Below, piece by piece: positions 7,147 to 15,696 of a stretch of DNA of 64,000 nucleotides. The number at the start of each line of letters is the position of its first letter. Positions within the stretch are counted from its first letter, which is position 1. Below the pieces are notes generated by a model, which was given only the letters and a program-made list of their open reading frames with translations, searched no databases and was not told the origin of the DNA. The translations under genes and the position numbers were made by a program. The stretch is from Sinomonas terrae (GTDB lineage: Bacteria > Actinomycetota > Actinomycetes > Actinomycetales > Micrococcaceae), in assembly GCF_022539255.1 (NCBI RefSeq), contig NZ_JAKZBV010000001.1:2914001-2978000 (forward strand), read 5' to 3'.

Positions 7147-9054
7147 TCAGTCCCGCTGGCGAAGCCGGCGGCGCCGCAACTCGAGTTCCATCAGCTCACG
7201 ATTGAGCCGTTGGTGCTCCTCGACGGGACCGCTGGGATCCATCCGCTGGAGCTGCCCCATCAGCTCGGCCTTCCGCGCGGTGATCTGAAGCTCGAAAAGC
7301 CCGGCGAGGATGTCCCGGCAGTAGCGCTCCAGCGACTCAGGGGTCGACGCCGGCAGCGGCGTCACCGCGAGTTCAGCCAGGAGCGGCCACAGAGGCTCGG
7401 GCGCTTCGCCGCGGATCCGTTCGATCCACTCACTGGCTCCTTCACTCTCAGCTGGCGGGTGTCCAGCAGCGGTCATCGCGGCATGCACGGCCTGGTACGC
7501 CGGCGCCGTGAAGCGTGCTTGGCCGAAATGCTGCCAAGCCTCCTCGTCGAGCGTCCCCGGGTACTGGAGAGCCACCTCGAGCGCCTGCCGCTCCATCGTG
7601 GCGACAGGGTCCCGAGGGTCGGGCCGAAGGTTTCGGCCAGGGGCGAAGGCGGAGCCTGGAACACCACCGGAAGCTGGCCCAGCGGAATCTGGCCCAGCGG
7701 AACCTGGCCCACCAGACGCCTGCGACGACGCACGACGGCCCGCGGCGCCCACGGCGCGGGAGACGTCGTCGGGCGCCATGCCAAGCCATTTGGCGAGTTC
7801 CCGTGCGTAGGCAGGGCGGATGGCATGGTCCCGAATCTGGGCGACTACGGGCGCTGCCTCGCGCAGCGCCGATACGCGTCCTTCGACCGTGTTGAGATCG
7901 TGCTTGCGCAGTGTTGCCTGGATCGCGAACTCGAAGAGCGGCCGACGCGACTCGATGAGGGCCTGTACGGCGGCATCACCGCGGTGCTGTCGCAACTCGC
8001 ACGGATCCATTCCGCTCGGCTCAACGGCCACGAACGTCTGCGCCACGAATCTCTGGTCCTCTTCGAACGCCTTGAGCGCTGCCTTCTGCCCAGCCGCGTC
8101 GCCGTCGAAGGTGAAGACCACCTCTCCCCCCGTCCCGTCGTCCGAAAGGAGCCGACGGGCGATCTTGATGTGCTCACTGCCGAACGCCGTACCGCAGCTC
8201 GCGACAGCGGTGTCGATTCCTGCAAGGTGGCATGCCATGACGTCGGTGTAGCCCTCGACCACAACGAGTTGGCGTTTCTTGGCGATGCTGCGTTTCGCAA
8301 GGTCGATGCCGTAGAGCACCTGCGATTTCTTGTAGAGAGTCGTCTCGGGAGTGTTGAGGTATTTCGGCCCCTGATCGTCATCGAACAGCCGGCGGGCGCC
8401 GAAGCCGATGACGTCCCCCGCGATGTCCTTGATGGGCCAGATCAAGCGGCCTCGAAAGCGGTCGTAGATGCCTCTATTGCCCTCGGAGAACATTCCGGTG
8501 AGCTTGAGCTCATCGTCTCGGAAGCCCTTGCCGCGCAGATGCTTGAGCAATCCGTCCCAGCCCTGCGGGGCGAAGCCCACACCGAACTGCTCTGCCACGG
8601 AACGGTCAAAGCCGCGCTCGAAGAGAAATTGGCGACCCACGGCAGCGGCTGGGCTCAATAGCTGCTCCCGGAAGAATTCGGCAGCGATCTTATGAGCGTC
8701 GAGCAGTCTCTGCCGACGCCCCACTTCCTCACGGCGCGGCCCGGCGCCCTCTTCATAGTGGAGCTCGTATCCGATCCGGGCGGCGAGCTTCTCGACTGTC
8801 TCGGCGAAGCCAGTATGGTCCAGCTTCATGACGAAGCTGATGACGTCCCCGCTCTCGCCACAGCCAAAGCAGTGATACGTGCCAACCTGCGGGCGCACAT
8901 GGAAGGAAGGAGTACGCTCGTCGTGGAACGGGCACAGCCCCTTCCAGGACCCGATGCCTGCGCCCTTGAGCGTGACGTAGCCCTCCACGACCTCGCGTAT
9001 GTCAGTGCGGGAGCGCACCTCTGCGATGTCGTCGGGTTTGATCAGGCCTGCCAC
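7147..9054 (-). CDS. dnaG: DNA primase DnaG
   Basis: A 635-residue bacterial primase that makes RNA primers for lagging-strand synthesis. The N-terminal CHC2 zinc finger is at about residues 40-65 (CPFHDERTPSFHV then YHCFGCGESGD: Cys-His-Cys-Cys). A DnaG catalytic core with TOPRIM follows (QLVVVEGYTDVMACHLAGI and VVFTFDGDAAGQKA, carrying the acidic metal ligands). The C-terminal helical region for DnaB binding comes after a Ser/Ala/Gly/Pro-rich linker near residues 440-480 and is divergent, as is usual. Length is normal for actinobacteria. It lies downstream of dgt with about 90 bp between them; dgt, dusB and dnaG near one another is a known actinobacterial neighbourhood. Confidence 0.97.
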   Translation of the reverse strand: MAGLIKPDDIAEVRSRTDIREVVEGYVTLKGAGIGSWKGLCPFHDERTPSFHVRPQVGTYHCFGCGESGDVISFVMKLDHTGFAETVEKLAARIGYELHYEEGAGPRREEVGRRQRLLDAHKIAAEFFREQLLSPAAAVGRQFLFERGFDRSVAEQFGVGFAPQGWDGLLKHLRGKGFRDDELKLTGMFSEGNRGIYDRFRGRLIWPIKDIAGDVIGFGARRLFDDDQGPKYLNTPETTLYKKSQVLYGIDLAKRSIAKKRQLVVVEGYTDVMACHLAGIDTAVASCGTAFGSEHIKIARRLLSDDGTGGEVVFTFDGDAAGQKAALKAFEEDQRFVAQTFVAVEPSGMDPCELRQHRGDAAVQALIESRRPLFEFAIQATLRKHDLNTVEGRVSALREAAPVVAQIRDHAIRPAYARELAKWLGMAPDDVSRAVGAAGRRASSQASGGPGSAGPDSAGPASGGVPGSAFAPGRNLRPDPRDPVATMERQALEVALQYPGTLDEEAWQHFGQARFTAPAYQAVHAAMTAAGHPPAESEGASEWIERIRGEAPEPLWPLLAELAVTPLPASTPESLERYCRDILAGLFELQITARKAELMGQLQRMDPSGPVEEHQRLNRELMELELRRRRLRQRD

Positions 9055-9143
9055 GCCACCTCCTCAGTTAGTCGTCGTTAGTCATCAGCAAGCCGGTCCC
9101 CAGCTACTCGTCAGCAAGCTCGCCGTCAATCTTCGGTTTTGGG

Positions 9144-10445
9144 CTACCAAAGGCTCGGAAGGCTCCCTACGAGACGCTCGTACCACGCGAGCGCCGACGC
9201 ATCGGTCAGCGACGCCACCTGGTCAATGACGACCCGAAGCCGAGCCGAGTCATCGGAGGCCGCGCGCCAGTCGGCAGCGAACATCGGCTCAAGGTGGCGA
9301 TCGTCGGTAGCGCTGAGCGCGGAGACGAGCGAGTGAAGCACCTCTCGCTGGCGCTCGTAGATGGGCTGACGATGGTCCGTCGTCATGACGAACGTCGTGG
9401 CGAGCCCCTTCATCACCGCAATCTCGATCACCGTCTCCTGAGGCACAACAACCTCGCCCGCGTAGCGCGTGAGCGGAGAATCGCCGTAGGCAGCGCGCGT
9501 GAGCTTGAGGGCGCTGTCACAGAAGCGGCCGATGAGCTGGCTCGTCATGTTCTTGAGGGCCGCCATCGCTTTTCGGGAGCCATCCGCCTCGAGCACCCAC
9601 ACGGGCGTCGACTCGAGACGCGCCAGAGCGGCGTCGATCTCGCCGGCGTCGTTGTGGGGAAGGTACCACTGCTGGGTGTAGCCGATGACGCGAGCCCGGT
9701 GATCCGGGTTCGCCATCCACCGGAGCTGGAACTTGCCCGCCACGATGGCGTCCTCGACGTCGTGGACCGAATACGCGATGTCGTCCGAGAGGTCCATGAC
9801 CTGAGCCTCGATGCAGCTCCGACCCACGGGAGCGCCCTCGCGAATCCACTCGAAGATTTCGAGATCGTCCTCGTAGGCGCCGAACTTGCTCGTGCGCTGC
9901 CCGTGGACAAGCGGCGCGTCCCGTGCCATCCAAGGGTACTTGCAGGCTGCGTCGAGGCTAGCCCTCGTCAGGTTGAGCCCTGCCGGACGCCCATTGGCGT
10001 CCAGCACTTTGGGTTCTAGCCGGGTGAGGAGCCGGAGGGTCTGTGCGTTGCCTTCGAAGCCGCCGATTCGATGCGCGATCTCGTTGAGCGCGCTTTCGCC
10101 GTTGTGCCCGAAGGGCGGGTGCCCGAGGTCGTGGCTCAGGCATGCTGCGTCGACAACGTCCGGATCGCACCCGATAACGCGCCCGAGTTCACGGCCCACT
10201 TGGGCGACCTCGAGCGAATGTGTGAGCCGGGTCCGGACGAAGTCATCGGTGTCCGGTGCAACGACCTGGGTCTTCGCCCCGAGGCGGCGCAGCGCCGAGG
10301 AGTGGAGCACCCGTGCCCGGTCCCGTTCGAAGTCGCTGCGGTAGCTCTTCTTACGCGGCTCGTCCACCCAGCGGCGGCTGTCTTCCTCGGTATAGATGCC
10401 GAGCACGTGCCGCCCGTCCTTGAGCACCTCAGCCACCGGACACAT
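9144..10445 (-). CDS. dgt: dGTP triphosphohydrolase-like protein
   Basis: A 433-residue HD-domain protein of the dGTPase family, which splits dNTPs into deoxynucleoside and triphosphate. The N-terminal family block is present (EDSRRWVDEPRKKSYRSDFE and HSSALRRLGAKTQV). The HD metal site is His76 (TRLTHSLEVAQ) and His105-Asp106 (CLSHDLGHPPFGHNGE), with a later DLSDDIAYSVHDVEDA helix supplying the last Asp. The C-terminus matches the dGTPase-like family of actinobacteria, which may prefer other dNTPs. The start at ATG 10445 overlaps the dusB stop by 17 bp; a GTG nine bases further in is an alternative. Confidence 0.94.
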   Translation of the reverse strand: MCPVAEVLKDGRHVLGIYTEEDSRRWVDEPRKKSYRSDFERDRARVLHSSALRRLGAKTQVVAPDTDDFVRTRLTHSLEVAQVGRELGRVIGCDPDVVDAACLSHDLGHPPFGHNGESALNEIAHRIGGFEGNAQTLRLLTRLEPKVLDANGRPAGLNLTRASLDAACKYPWMARDAPLVHGQRTSKFGAYEDDLEIFEWIREGAPVGRSCIEAQVMDLSDDIAYSVHDVEDAIVAGKFQLRWMANPDHRARVIGYTQQWYLPHNDAGEIDAALARLESTPVWVLEADGSRKAMAALKNMTSQLIGRFCDSALKLTRAAYGDSPLTRYAGEVVVPQETVIEIAVMKGLATTFVMTTDHRQPIYERQREVLHSLVSALSATDDRHLEPMFAADWRAASDDSARLRVVIDQVASLTDASALAWYERLVGSLPSLW

Positions 10446-11622
10446 CCAGCTCGGCGGCGGCGATGTCCCGGGTCTGGTCGTGGTTCATCGATCGGCTTTC
10501 CAGCCAACGGTCGGGAAGCGCAGGACGCTTCGGCGAACCAGCGCGGCCGCGCGGCCCCTCAGCATCGACGCCCGGGTACGGGGCGTCGTCGTCGAGCTCG
10601 TCGAGGAGGGTGCGCAGAACAGCGAGCGTGGGAACCTGAGCGAGCTTGGCGCGGAGCTCCCCGCCCACCGTGTAGCCCTTGAAGTACCACGCGACGTGCT
10701 TCCTGATGTCCCGCAGTGCCTTGTCCTCGTCCTCGAAGTAGTCCACGAGAAGCTCCGCGTGCCGGTAGAAGGCTGCGGCCACTTCGCCGAGTCCGGGGCG
10801 AATGCGGCCGGCCCTGCCCTCGAACGCAGCCTGCAAGTCGCCGAACAGCCACGGACGCCCTTGGCAACCGCGCCCGACGACGACCCCATCCACTCCGGTC
10901 TGGCGCACCATGCGAATCGCGTCCTCGGCACTCCAGATGTCGCCGTTTCCGAGGACCGGGATGTCGGGGAGCGCCTCGCGGAGGCGTGCGATGGCATCCC
11001 AGTCCGCCGTTCCGGAGTAGAACTGCGCGCAGGTGCGGCCATGCAGGGCGACCGCCGCGACCCCCGTATCCCGTGCGATGCGCCCGGCCTCGAGGTAGGT
11101 CAAGTGGTCGTCGTCGATACCCTTGCGCATCTTGATGGTCAGCGGGACATCGCCGCGCTGGGCCTCACGGACAGCGGTCGTGACGATCGAGGTGAAGAGG
11201 TCGGTCTTCCACGGCAGAGCGGACCCCCCTCCCCGTTTCGTGACCTTAGGCACCGGGCAGCCGAAGTTGAGGTCGATGTGATCCGCCCGGTCCTCCTCGA
11301 CGAGCATGCGGACTGCGCGCCCGACTGTCACCGGATCAACACCGTAGAGCTGGACCGAACGGACCTTCTCATCGTCGTCATGGGAGATCATCCGGAGGGA
11401 CTCCGGGTGCCTCTCGACGAGGGCGCGGGAGGTCACCATCTCGGACACGTAAAGTCCGCCGCCGAACTCCCGGCACAAGCGCCGGAAAGCCGTGTTCGTG
11501 ATGCCTGCCATCGGCGCGAGGACCACCGGCGTCGTGATCGTAAGGCGGCCAAGCCGAAGCGGTGGGAGCACGAAGCGGGCAGGCGCAGAGGCCTCGGGAG
11601 GAGCGGTGGACACAGCATTCAC
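10429..11622 (-). CDS. dusB: tRNA-dihydrouridine synthase (DusB type)
   Basis: A 397-residue FMN enzyme that reduces specific uridines in the tRNA D loop. The TIM-barrel core has the usual marks: PVVLAPMAGITNTAFRRLC near the N-terminus (phosphate/FMN loop), DLNFGCPVPKVTKRGGGSAL with the catalytic Cys, ALHGRTCAQFYSG, and VLGNGDIWSAEDA with VVVGRGCQGRPWLF for FMN phosphate binding. The start is GTG 11622, which overlaps the stop of the upstream gene (GTGA). The N-terminal 20 residues and the Arg/Pro-rich C-terminus are extensions seen in actinobacterial members. Confidence 0.95.
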   Translation of the reverse strand: MNAVSTAPPEASAPARFVLPPLRLGRLTITTPVVLAPMAGITNTAFRRLCREFGGGLYVSEMVTSRALVERHPESLRMISHDDDEKVRSVQLYGVDPVTVGRAVRMLVEEDRADHIDLNFGCPVPKVTKRGGGSALPWKTDLFTSIVTTAVREAQRGDVPLTIKMRKGIDDDHLTYLEAGRIARDTGVAAVALHGRTCAQFYSGTADWDAIARLREALPDIPVLGNGDIWSAEDAIRMVRQTGVDGVVVGRGCQGRPWLFGDLQAAFEGRAGRIRPGLGEVAAAFYRHAELLVDYFEDEDKALRDIRKHVAWYFKGYTVGGELRAKLAQVPTLAVLRTLLDELDDDAPYPGVDAEGPRGRAGSPKRPALPDRWLESRSMNHDQTRDIAAAELDVSGG

Positions 11623-12554
11623 CCGTCTATTGTGTCAAATGCGGAGATCCCCTCGATGACTCCCTCGGGTGAGACAGGGAGCACGGGATGGCCGGGGCGC
11701 CACCAGAAGAGCTCTTGGGTGAGCGGAGCGATCTCGTCCTCGCCGAGGATGGCCGCCAGATTGAGGACGCTCTGCGCGTCCTCAACCGTCGCACGCGGGC
11801 CGAGGACGTGGATGCCGAGGATCCGATGCGCTGGAGCGCAGAACAGCACTCCTCTCGGTCCGATCTCAAGACCCAGCACGTCCATAAGGCGGCCAGGGTA
11901 GGCGAGCCACGCCGCCTGTCGGGGATGCTCGGACTCGCACACGAGGACGTTCGCCCCCGAAGGCGAGGCATACACCGTGAGCTCGCCGAGGCCGGCTTCG
12001 AAGAGGTTGGCCTCGGCGGCCTCCCACGCCGCCTCCGCTCCCCCGGCCTTCGAGAGGTGGATGTCGGCGATGAACGCCGAAGCCTGACTGTGCCGGACTG
12101 CGAGGAGGAGCGGCATGTCTCCGACCCACCGGGCATAGCTGTAGTCTTCGGCCAGCCGTGCCTCGGGAATGCGGCCCGGCGCGGAGAACCGCGGGAAGAT
12201 CTGCCTGCGCAATTCCTCGCGGTCGAGATGCGGCGGCGCAGCGAGCGCACTCTCGATGAGCTGTCCGACGATGTCCGCTACGAGTCCGGGCCAAGCATCC
12301 TCCCCTACCCGACGCGCCTCCCGGGCGATCGTCGTGAATCCGAGAGTCGCCCCTGGAGGCCGGAAGGGACCGCCGGTGATGACGATGTGGCTCCTTCGGT
12401 CCCATGCGCGGTAGCCGAGCCCTCGAATTGCATCAACGCAGTGGCTTCTCAAGCGATCGGCGCGCCCCACCGTGAATCCCTCGATGTAGCGGTCGGCGGA
12501 GTCCGCACTCGCCTCGACCGCCCGTGTGCTTCTCAACCTCGCTGCTTTGCCCAT
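11619..12554 (-). CDS. Conserved hypothetical protein upstream of dusB
   Basis: About 311 residues from the ATG at 12554, which has GGGGGAG 4 nt upstream; an ATG at 12566 is possible but has no such site. The protein is soluble, with several Trp and a middle segment of alternating hydrophobics (LTVYASPSGANVLVCESEHP). No catalytic motif or known family is recognised. Segments such as EDYSYARWVGDMPLLLAVRH and FWWRPGHPVLPVSPEGVIE could help a profile search. Its stop overlaps the dusB start, so the two are co-translated. Confidence 0.7.
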   Translation of the reverse strand: MGKAARLRSTRAVEASADSADRYIEGFTVGRADRLRSHCVDAIRGLGYRAWDRRSHIVITGGPFRPPGATLGFTTIAREARRVGEDAWPGLVADIVGQLIESALAAPPHLDREELRRQIFPRFSAPGRIPEARLAEDYSYARWVGDMPLLLAVRHSQASAFIADIHLSKAGGAEAAWEAAEANLFEAGLGELTVYASPSGANVLVCESEHPRQAAWLAYPGRLMDVLGLEIGPRGVLFCAPAHRILGIHVLGPRATVEDAQSVLNLAAILGEDEIAPLTQELFWWRPGHPVLPVSPEGVIEGISAFDTIDG

Positions 12555-12658
12555 GGTCTCCCCCATATCCCTGGTCTCCCGCAGTGGGTGTTTCCCCCAC
12601 TGCTTCGACGCTACGGGACCGCCGACCCCTCGTGGGGGCCGGCGGGGGCGTATGTGGA

Positions 12659-12712
12659 TAACTCCTACGGAACTGCTAACTCCTACAGAACTGATAACTC
12701 CGACAGAATCCC
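12659..12712 (+). repeat. Three tandem 18-bp repeats upstream of F420 reductase-like gene
   Basis: Units at 12659-12676, 12677-12694 and 12695-12712 share the core TAACTCC(T/G)AC(G/A)GAA, with the third diverging at its end. They end about 66 bp before the ATG at 12779 and 105 bp from the divergent gene start. They may be a regulator-binding array or simple slippage; no ribosome site or terminator is involved. Confidence 0.6.
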
Positions 12713-12778
12713 CGCCCCGGTTGGCACGACAACCGGCGCCGATGGGAATAGTTCACGGCCCTCGCGGTTGCACCCGAC

Positions 12779-13426
12779 ATGACAACGATTGGTTTCATCG
12801 GCAGCGGACACATCGGTTCCCAGCTCGCGCGCCTCGCGGTGCGCTCCGGGTACGACGTCGTCGTGAGCAACTCGCGCGGACCCGAGACCCTGTCAGGCCT
12901 TGTGGCCGAGCTCGGTCCGCACGCCAGGGCCGCGACGGCCAGCGAGGCTGCGCGCGCCGCGGACATCGCGGTCGTGACAATCCCGCTCAAGAACCTCGAG
13001 AAGGTGCCGGTCGACGAGCTCGCTGGCAAGACCGTCATCGACACCAACAACTACTACCCTCAGCGGGACGGCTCGATCCCCGAGCTGGACTCCGAGCAGA
13101 CGACGACAGCAGAGCTGCTCCAGGCGCACCTCCCGTCATCGCACGTCGTGAAGGCCTTCAACCACATCTACGCTCGCGACCTCACCGGGGATTCGCTCCC
13201 GGCGGGATCGCCGGACCGCCGCGCGCTCTCGATAGCGGGCGACGACGAGGGCGCGAAGGCCCAAGTTGCCCATCTCATCGATGAGTTCGGCTTCGACGCG
13301 GTCGACGCCGGGCCGCTCGCCGAGGGTTGGCGCATCCAGAGGGACACACCCGGATACGGCCCGCGGCTCGACAAGGCTGGCCTCACGAAGGCCCTCGCCG
13401 AGGCAAAGCGCTACCGGGACATGTAG
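12779..13426 (+). CDS. NADPH-dependent F420 reductase-like oxidoreductase
   Basis: A 215-residue Rossmann protein of the F420-dependent NADP oxidoreductase family. The dinucleotide loop is at residues 5-14 (GFIGSGHIGS), followed by a strand ending SNSRGPETL, where Ser/Arg would bind the 2'-phosphate of NADP. Later come VVTIPLKNLEKVP, VIDTNNYYPQRDG and VVKAFNHIYARDL, typical of this family. Members are widespread in actinobacteria, including species with little F420 use, so the true substrate may differ. It is monocistronic, divergent from the unknown gene at 11619-12554, with three 18-bp repeats in the shared upstream region. Confidence 0.85.
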   Translation: MTTIGFIGSGHIGSQLARLAVRSGYDVVVSNSRGPETLSGLVAELGPHARAATASEAARAADIAVVTIPLKNLEKVPVDELAGKTVIDTNNYYPQRDGSIPELDSEQTTTAELLQAHLPSSHVVKAFNHIYARDLTGDSLPAGSPDRRALSIAGDDEGAKAQVAHLIDEFGFDAVDAGPLAEGWRIQRDTPGYGPRLDKAGLTKALAEAKRYRDM

Positions 13427-13433
13427 ACGCGCC

Positions 13434-14687
13434 TTACCCCGCGGTTTCGGGGGCGGCTGCCGGGGCGAGCCGAGCCGCCCCCGTCGCTTTGACGACGGCG
13501 ACCGCGACCGCCGTCGTCAACGGGATCGCGAGCACAAGCCCAATCGAGCCGACGAGCGTCCGGACGACCTCCTCGACGAGTTCGGGGCCGGTGAGCGCTT
13601 CGAGCAGCGGGCGTTCGTAGAGCATGACGAGCAGAAGCGCCGGAAGGGCCGCGCCCGCATACGCGAAGGCGATCGTGTAGACGGTCGAGGCGATGTGGTC
13701 GCGCCCGATCCGCAGCGCCGACGAGAACAGCCTCCTCGCGGGTGTGCGAGGAGCGAGTTCGTACAGTTCCCATACGGCGGAGGCCTGAGTGATGGTGACG
13801 TCGTTGAGTGCCCCGAGACTGGCAATGACGAGACCGCACAGGATGACGCCTGAGATCGAGAGCCCTCCTCCGAGGCTCACGAGGGAGGCGGCGTCGTGGG
13901 AGCCAACGCCGGTCAGGTTGCCGGCATCGACCGCCCACGACGCAAGGAGGGCTGTCACTCCAAGCCCGAAGATTGTCCCGAGGAGCGCCGTGGAGGTCCG
14001 AGCCGAGATGCCGTGCGCGAAGTAGAGCACGCCCATCATGATCGCGGTCGAGCCCACGAGGGCAAGCAGGAGCGGCGGTTTCCCCTCGACAAGGCCGGGG
14101 AGGACGAAGAGGGCTAGCACGGCGTAGGCCCCCGCGAGTCCGACGAGCGCCCGCAGACCCCGCCACCGCGCGACCGCAACGACGACAAAGGCGTACAGTC
14201 CTGCGAGCAGGAGGACGGGAACCGTCCGCACGAAGTCGACGAAGACGTACGACGGCGCCGCCGGCGCGCTCGCTGCAGGAGTCGCCGAGGGCTGCTGGAG
14301 CCTGGAGAGGTTGAGGTACCGGATCCTGTCCCCCGCCTTGACGCCGTGCGAGACCATGACATCCGGATTCATCGCCACGGCGACAACAGGGCCCCCGGCT
14401 TCCGGCTGCGTCACGGCGACAGCGCACTGCGAGGCCGGCTGGCCGTCTGCGCACCCTGACTGACCGACCGTCTGGACGGTGCCGGTGTCGATCGACACTC
14501 CTTGGGCGACGGCGTACGGGTTCGAGAGCTTGAGATCACCGTGATCGCCGGTCGGCCAGAGGAGGACCATCGCGACGAGGGTCGCGACCCCTAACGGCCC
14601 GAGGATCGCGGCGAGGATCCACGCCGCGCGTCGACGCGCGACCAGCCCGGCCGCTGTGAGCACGTGCCCGCTGTGACCCGCGCCCAC
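13434..14687 (-). CDS. YibE/F family multi-helix membrane protein
   Basis: A 417-residue protein. A first helix at about residues 23-43 anchors an extracytoplasmic domain (about 45-155) that contains a Cys pair (CADGQPASQC) likely to form a disulfide. About eight helices then follow the YibE/F layout, with conserved stretches such as DVTITQASAVWELYELAP, DHIASTVYTIAFAYAGAALP and the C-terminal VRTLVGSIGLVLAIPLTTAVAV. The function of the family is unknown. Its end converges on the F420 reductase-like gene with only 7 bp between the stops. Confidence 0.88.
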   Translation of the reverse strand: MGAGHSGHVLTAAGLVARRRAAWILAAILGPLGVATLVAMVLLWPTGDHGDLKLSNPYAVAQGVSIDTGTVQTVGQSGCADGQPASQCAVAVTQPEAGGPVVAVAMNPDVMVSHGVKAGDRIRYLNLSRLQQPSATPAASAPAAPSYVFVDFVRTVPVLLLAGLYAFVVVAVARWRGLRALVGLAGAYAVLALFVLPGLVEGKPPLLLALVGSTAIMMGVLYFAHGISARTSTALLGTIFGLGVTALLASWAVDAGNLTGVGSHDAASLVSLGGGLSISGVILCGLVIASLGALNDVTITQASAVWELYELAPRTPARRLFSSALRIGRDHIASTVYTIAFAYAGAALPALLLVMLYERPLLEALTGPELVEEVVRTLVGSIGLVLAIPLTTAVAVAVVKATGAARLAPAAAPETAG

Positions 14688-14690
14688 CCG

Positions 14691-15674
14691 TCAGTCACCG
14701 AGAACGAGCGTCTCAGGACCGACTTGTGCGGCGGCCCCTGCCTCCAAGAGGGGATCGACAGTGGCGCGGACGGCCTCCATCGAGTCGTCCACCTCGAGCA
14801 GCACTGGGTGCTGGTAGGCGATCAAGGCGAGCAAGCCTCGCACCGCCTCTCGCGCGTCGTCGGGATCGAGCTCCGTGTTGTGCCCGAGCAACACTTCGCT
14901 GGGCTCCGCGTCGTCGTCCGCCGGGACCGGCGACGCGTAGCTGACCGCGAAGGCCCGCAGCCTGCCCTTCTTCTTGGCGGGAGCGCCTGAGCCGAACGCG
15001 CTCTGCGCCGGGGCCCGCAGCACGACGGCTCCGTGGGCACCCGAGGCGTCGGAAAGAAAGAACTGCTGAGCCTTTCCGATGCTCAAGGGGGCAGGCGGGT
15101 CCCACCCGTGCACGGCGGCGTAGTAGCGCGCGACGGCGTCGCTCAGCTCGACCGAACCGGTCGCCAGCTCCTGGACGAGCTGAGAGCTCTGCTCCTCCGA
15201 GCCGTCGCCGAACACAGGAAGCTTGAGGGTTCCGGGGCGGATGACAACCTGGCGCGAGCGCTGCAGCGCGGCGAAACCACGCGCGAGTGCGAACGCCTCC
15301 CCGGTGCTGCCCGCGGCCACCTTGGTGCGAAGGGGCCGTGACCCGCCCGGGGCGAGCAGTGCCGCCTCCCGGACGCGACGGAGCAGCTCGGTGCCCACGC
15401 CACGGCCGCGATGATCCCGCGCGACCTCGACATAGGCCCACAGCCGCTCCGGGTGCAGGGTGCTCTCGTACACCACCCCAGCGGCTACGGGAATTCCCTG
15501 GTCCTCGGCCACGAGGCACCGGCGCCACACGGTGCCCGTCGCGTCGTCGTGGTCCGCATCCGGGGCGAGCTGGCCACGGAACTGCTCCGCGGCCGGACCC
15601 TCGGCGTCGCCCCAGATCTGCAGGAGCGTCTGGTCGTCGCCCGTGTGCCACGGACGGTACGTCAGCTCAGCCAC
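14691..15674 (-). CDS. GNAT-family N-acetyltransferase, probably two tandem GNAT folds
   Basis: A 327-residue protein from GTG 15674. Residues 1-140 form a clear GNAT domain: LTYRPWHTGDDQTLLQIW, then VEVARDHRGRGVGTELLRRV, the acetyl-CoA pyrophosphate loop (R/Q-X2-G-X-G/A). The C-terminal half lacks a clear second R-G-X-G loop but has the spacing of a degenerate GNAT copy, ending LLEAGAAAQVGPETLVLGD. Mycothiol synthase-like two-domain acetyltransferases share this plan; identity with MshD is not supported here. It lies 3 bp upstream of YibE/F on the same strand and 22 bp after the glycyl-tRNA synthetase gene. Confidence 0.82.
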   Translation of the reverse strand: MAELTYRPWHTGDDQTLLQIWGDAEGPAAEQFRGQLAPDADHDDATGTVWRRCLVAEDQGIPVAAGVVYESTLHPERLWAYVEVARDHRGRGVGTELLRRVREAALLAPGGSRPLRTKVAAGSTGEAFALARGFAALQRSRQVVIRPGTLKLPVFGDGSEEQSSQLVQELATGSVELSDAVARYYAAVHGWDPPAPLSIGKAQQFFLSDASGAHGAVVLRAPAQSAFGSGAPAKKKGRLRAFAVSYASPVPADDDAEPSEVLLGHNTELDPDDAREAVRGLLALIAYQHPVLLEVDDSMEAVRATVDPLLEAGAAAQVGPETLVLGD

Positions 15675-15696
15675 GTGGTTTCCGCTCCTCGCCGCG

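Noticed and set aside
11688..12782. Plus-strand open frame of about 1.1 kb antisense to the gene upstream of dusB
   Set aside because: Codon-position bias favours the minus-strand gene, which has a good ribosome site and is coupled to dusB; the antisense product is Arg/Pro-rich without any motif.
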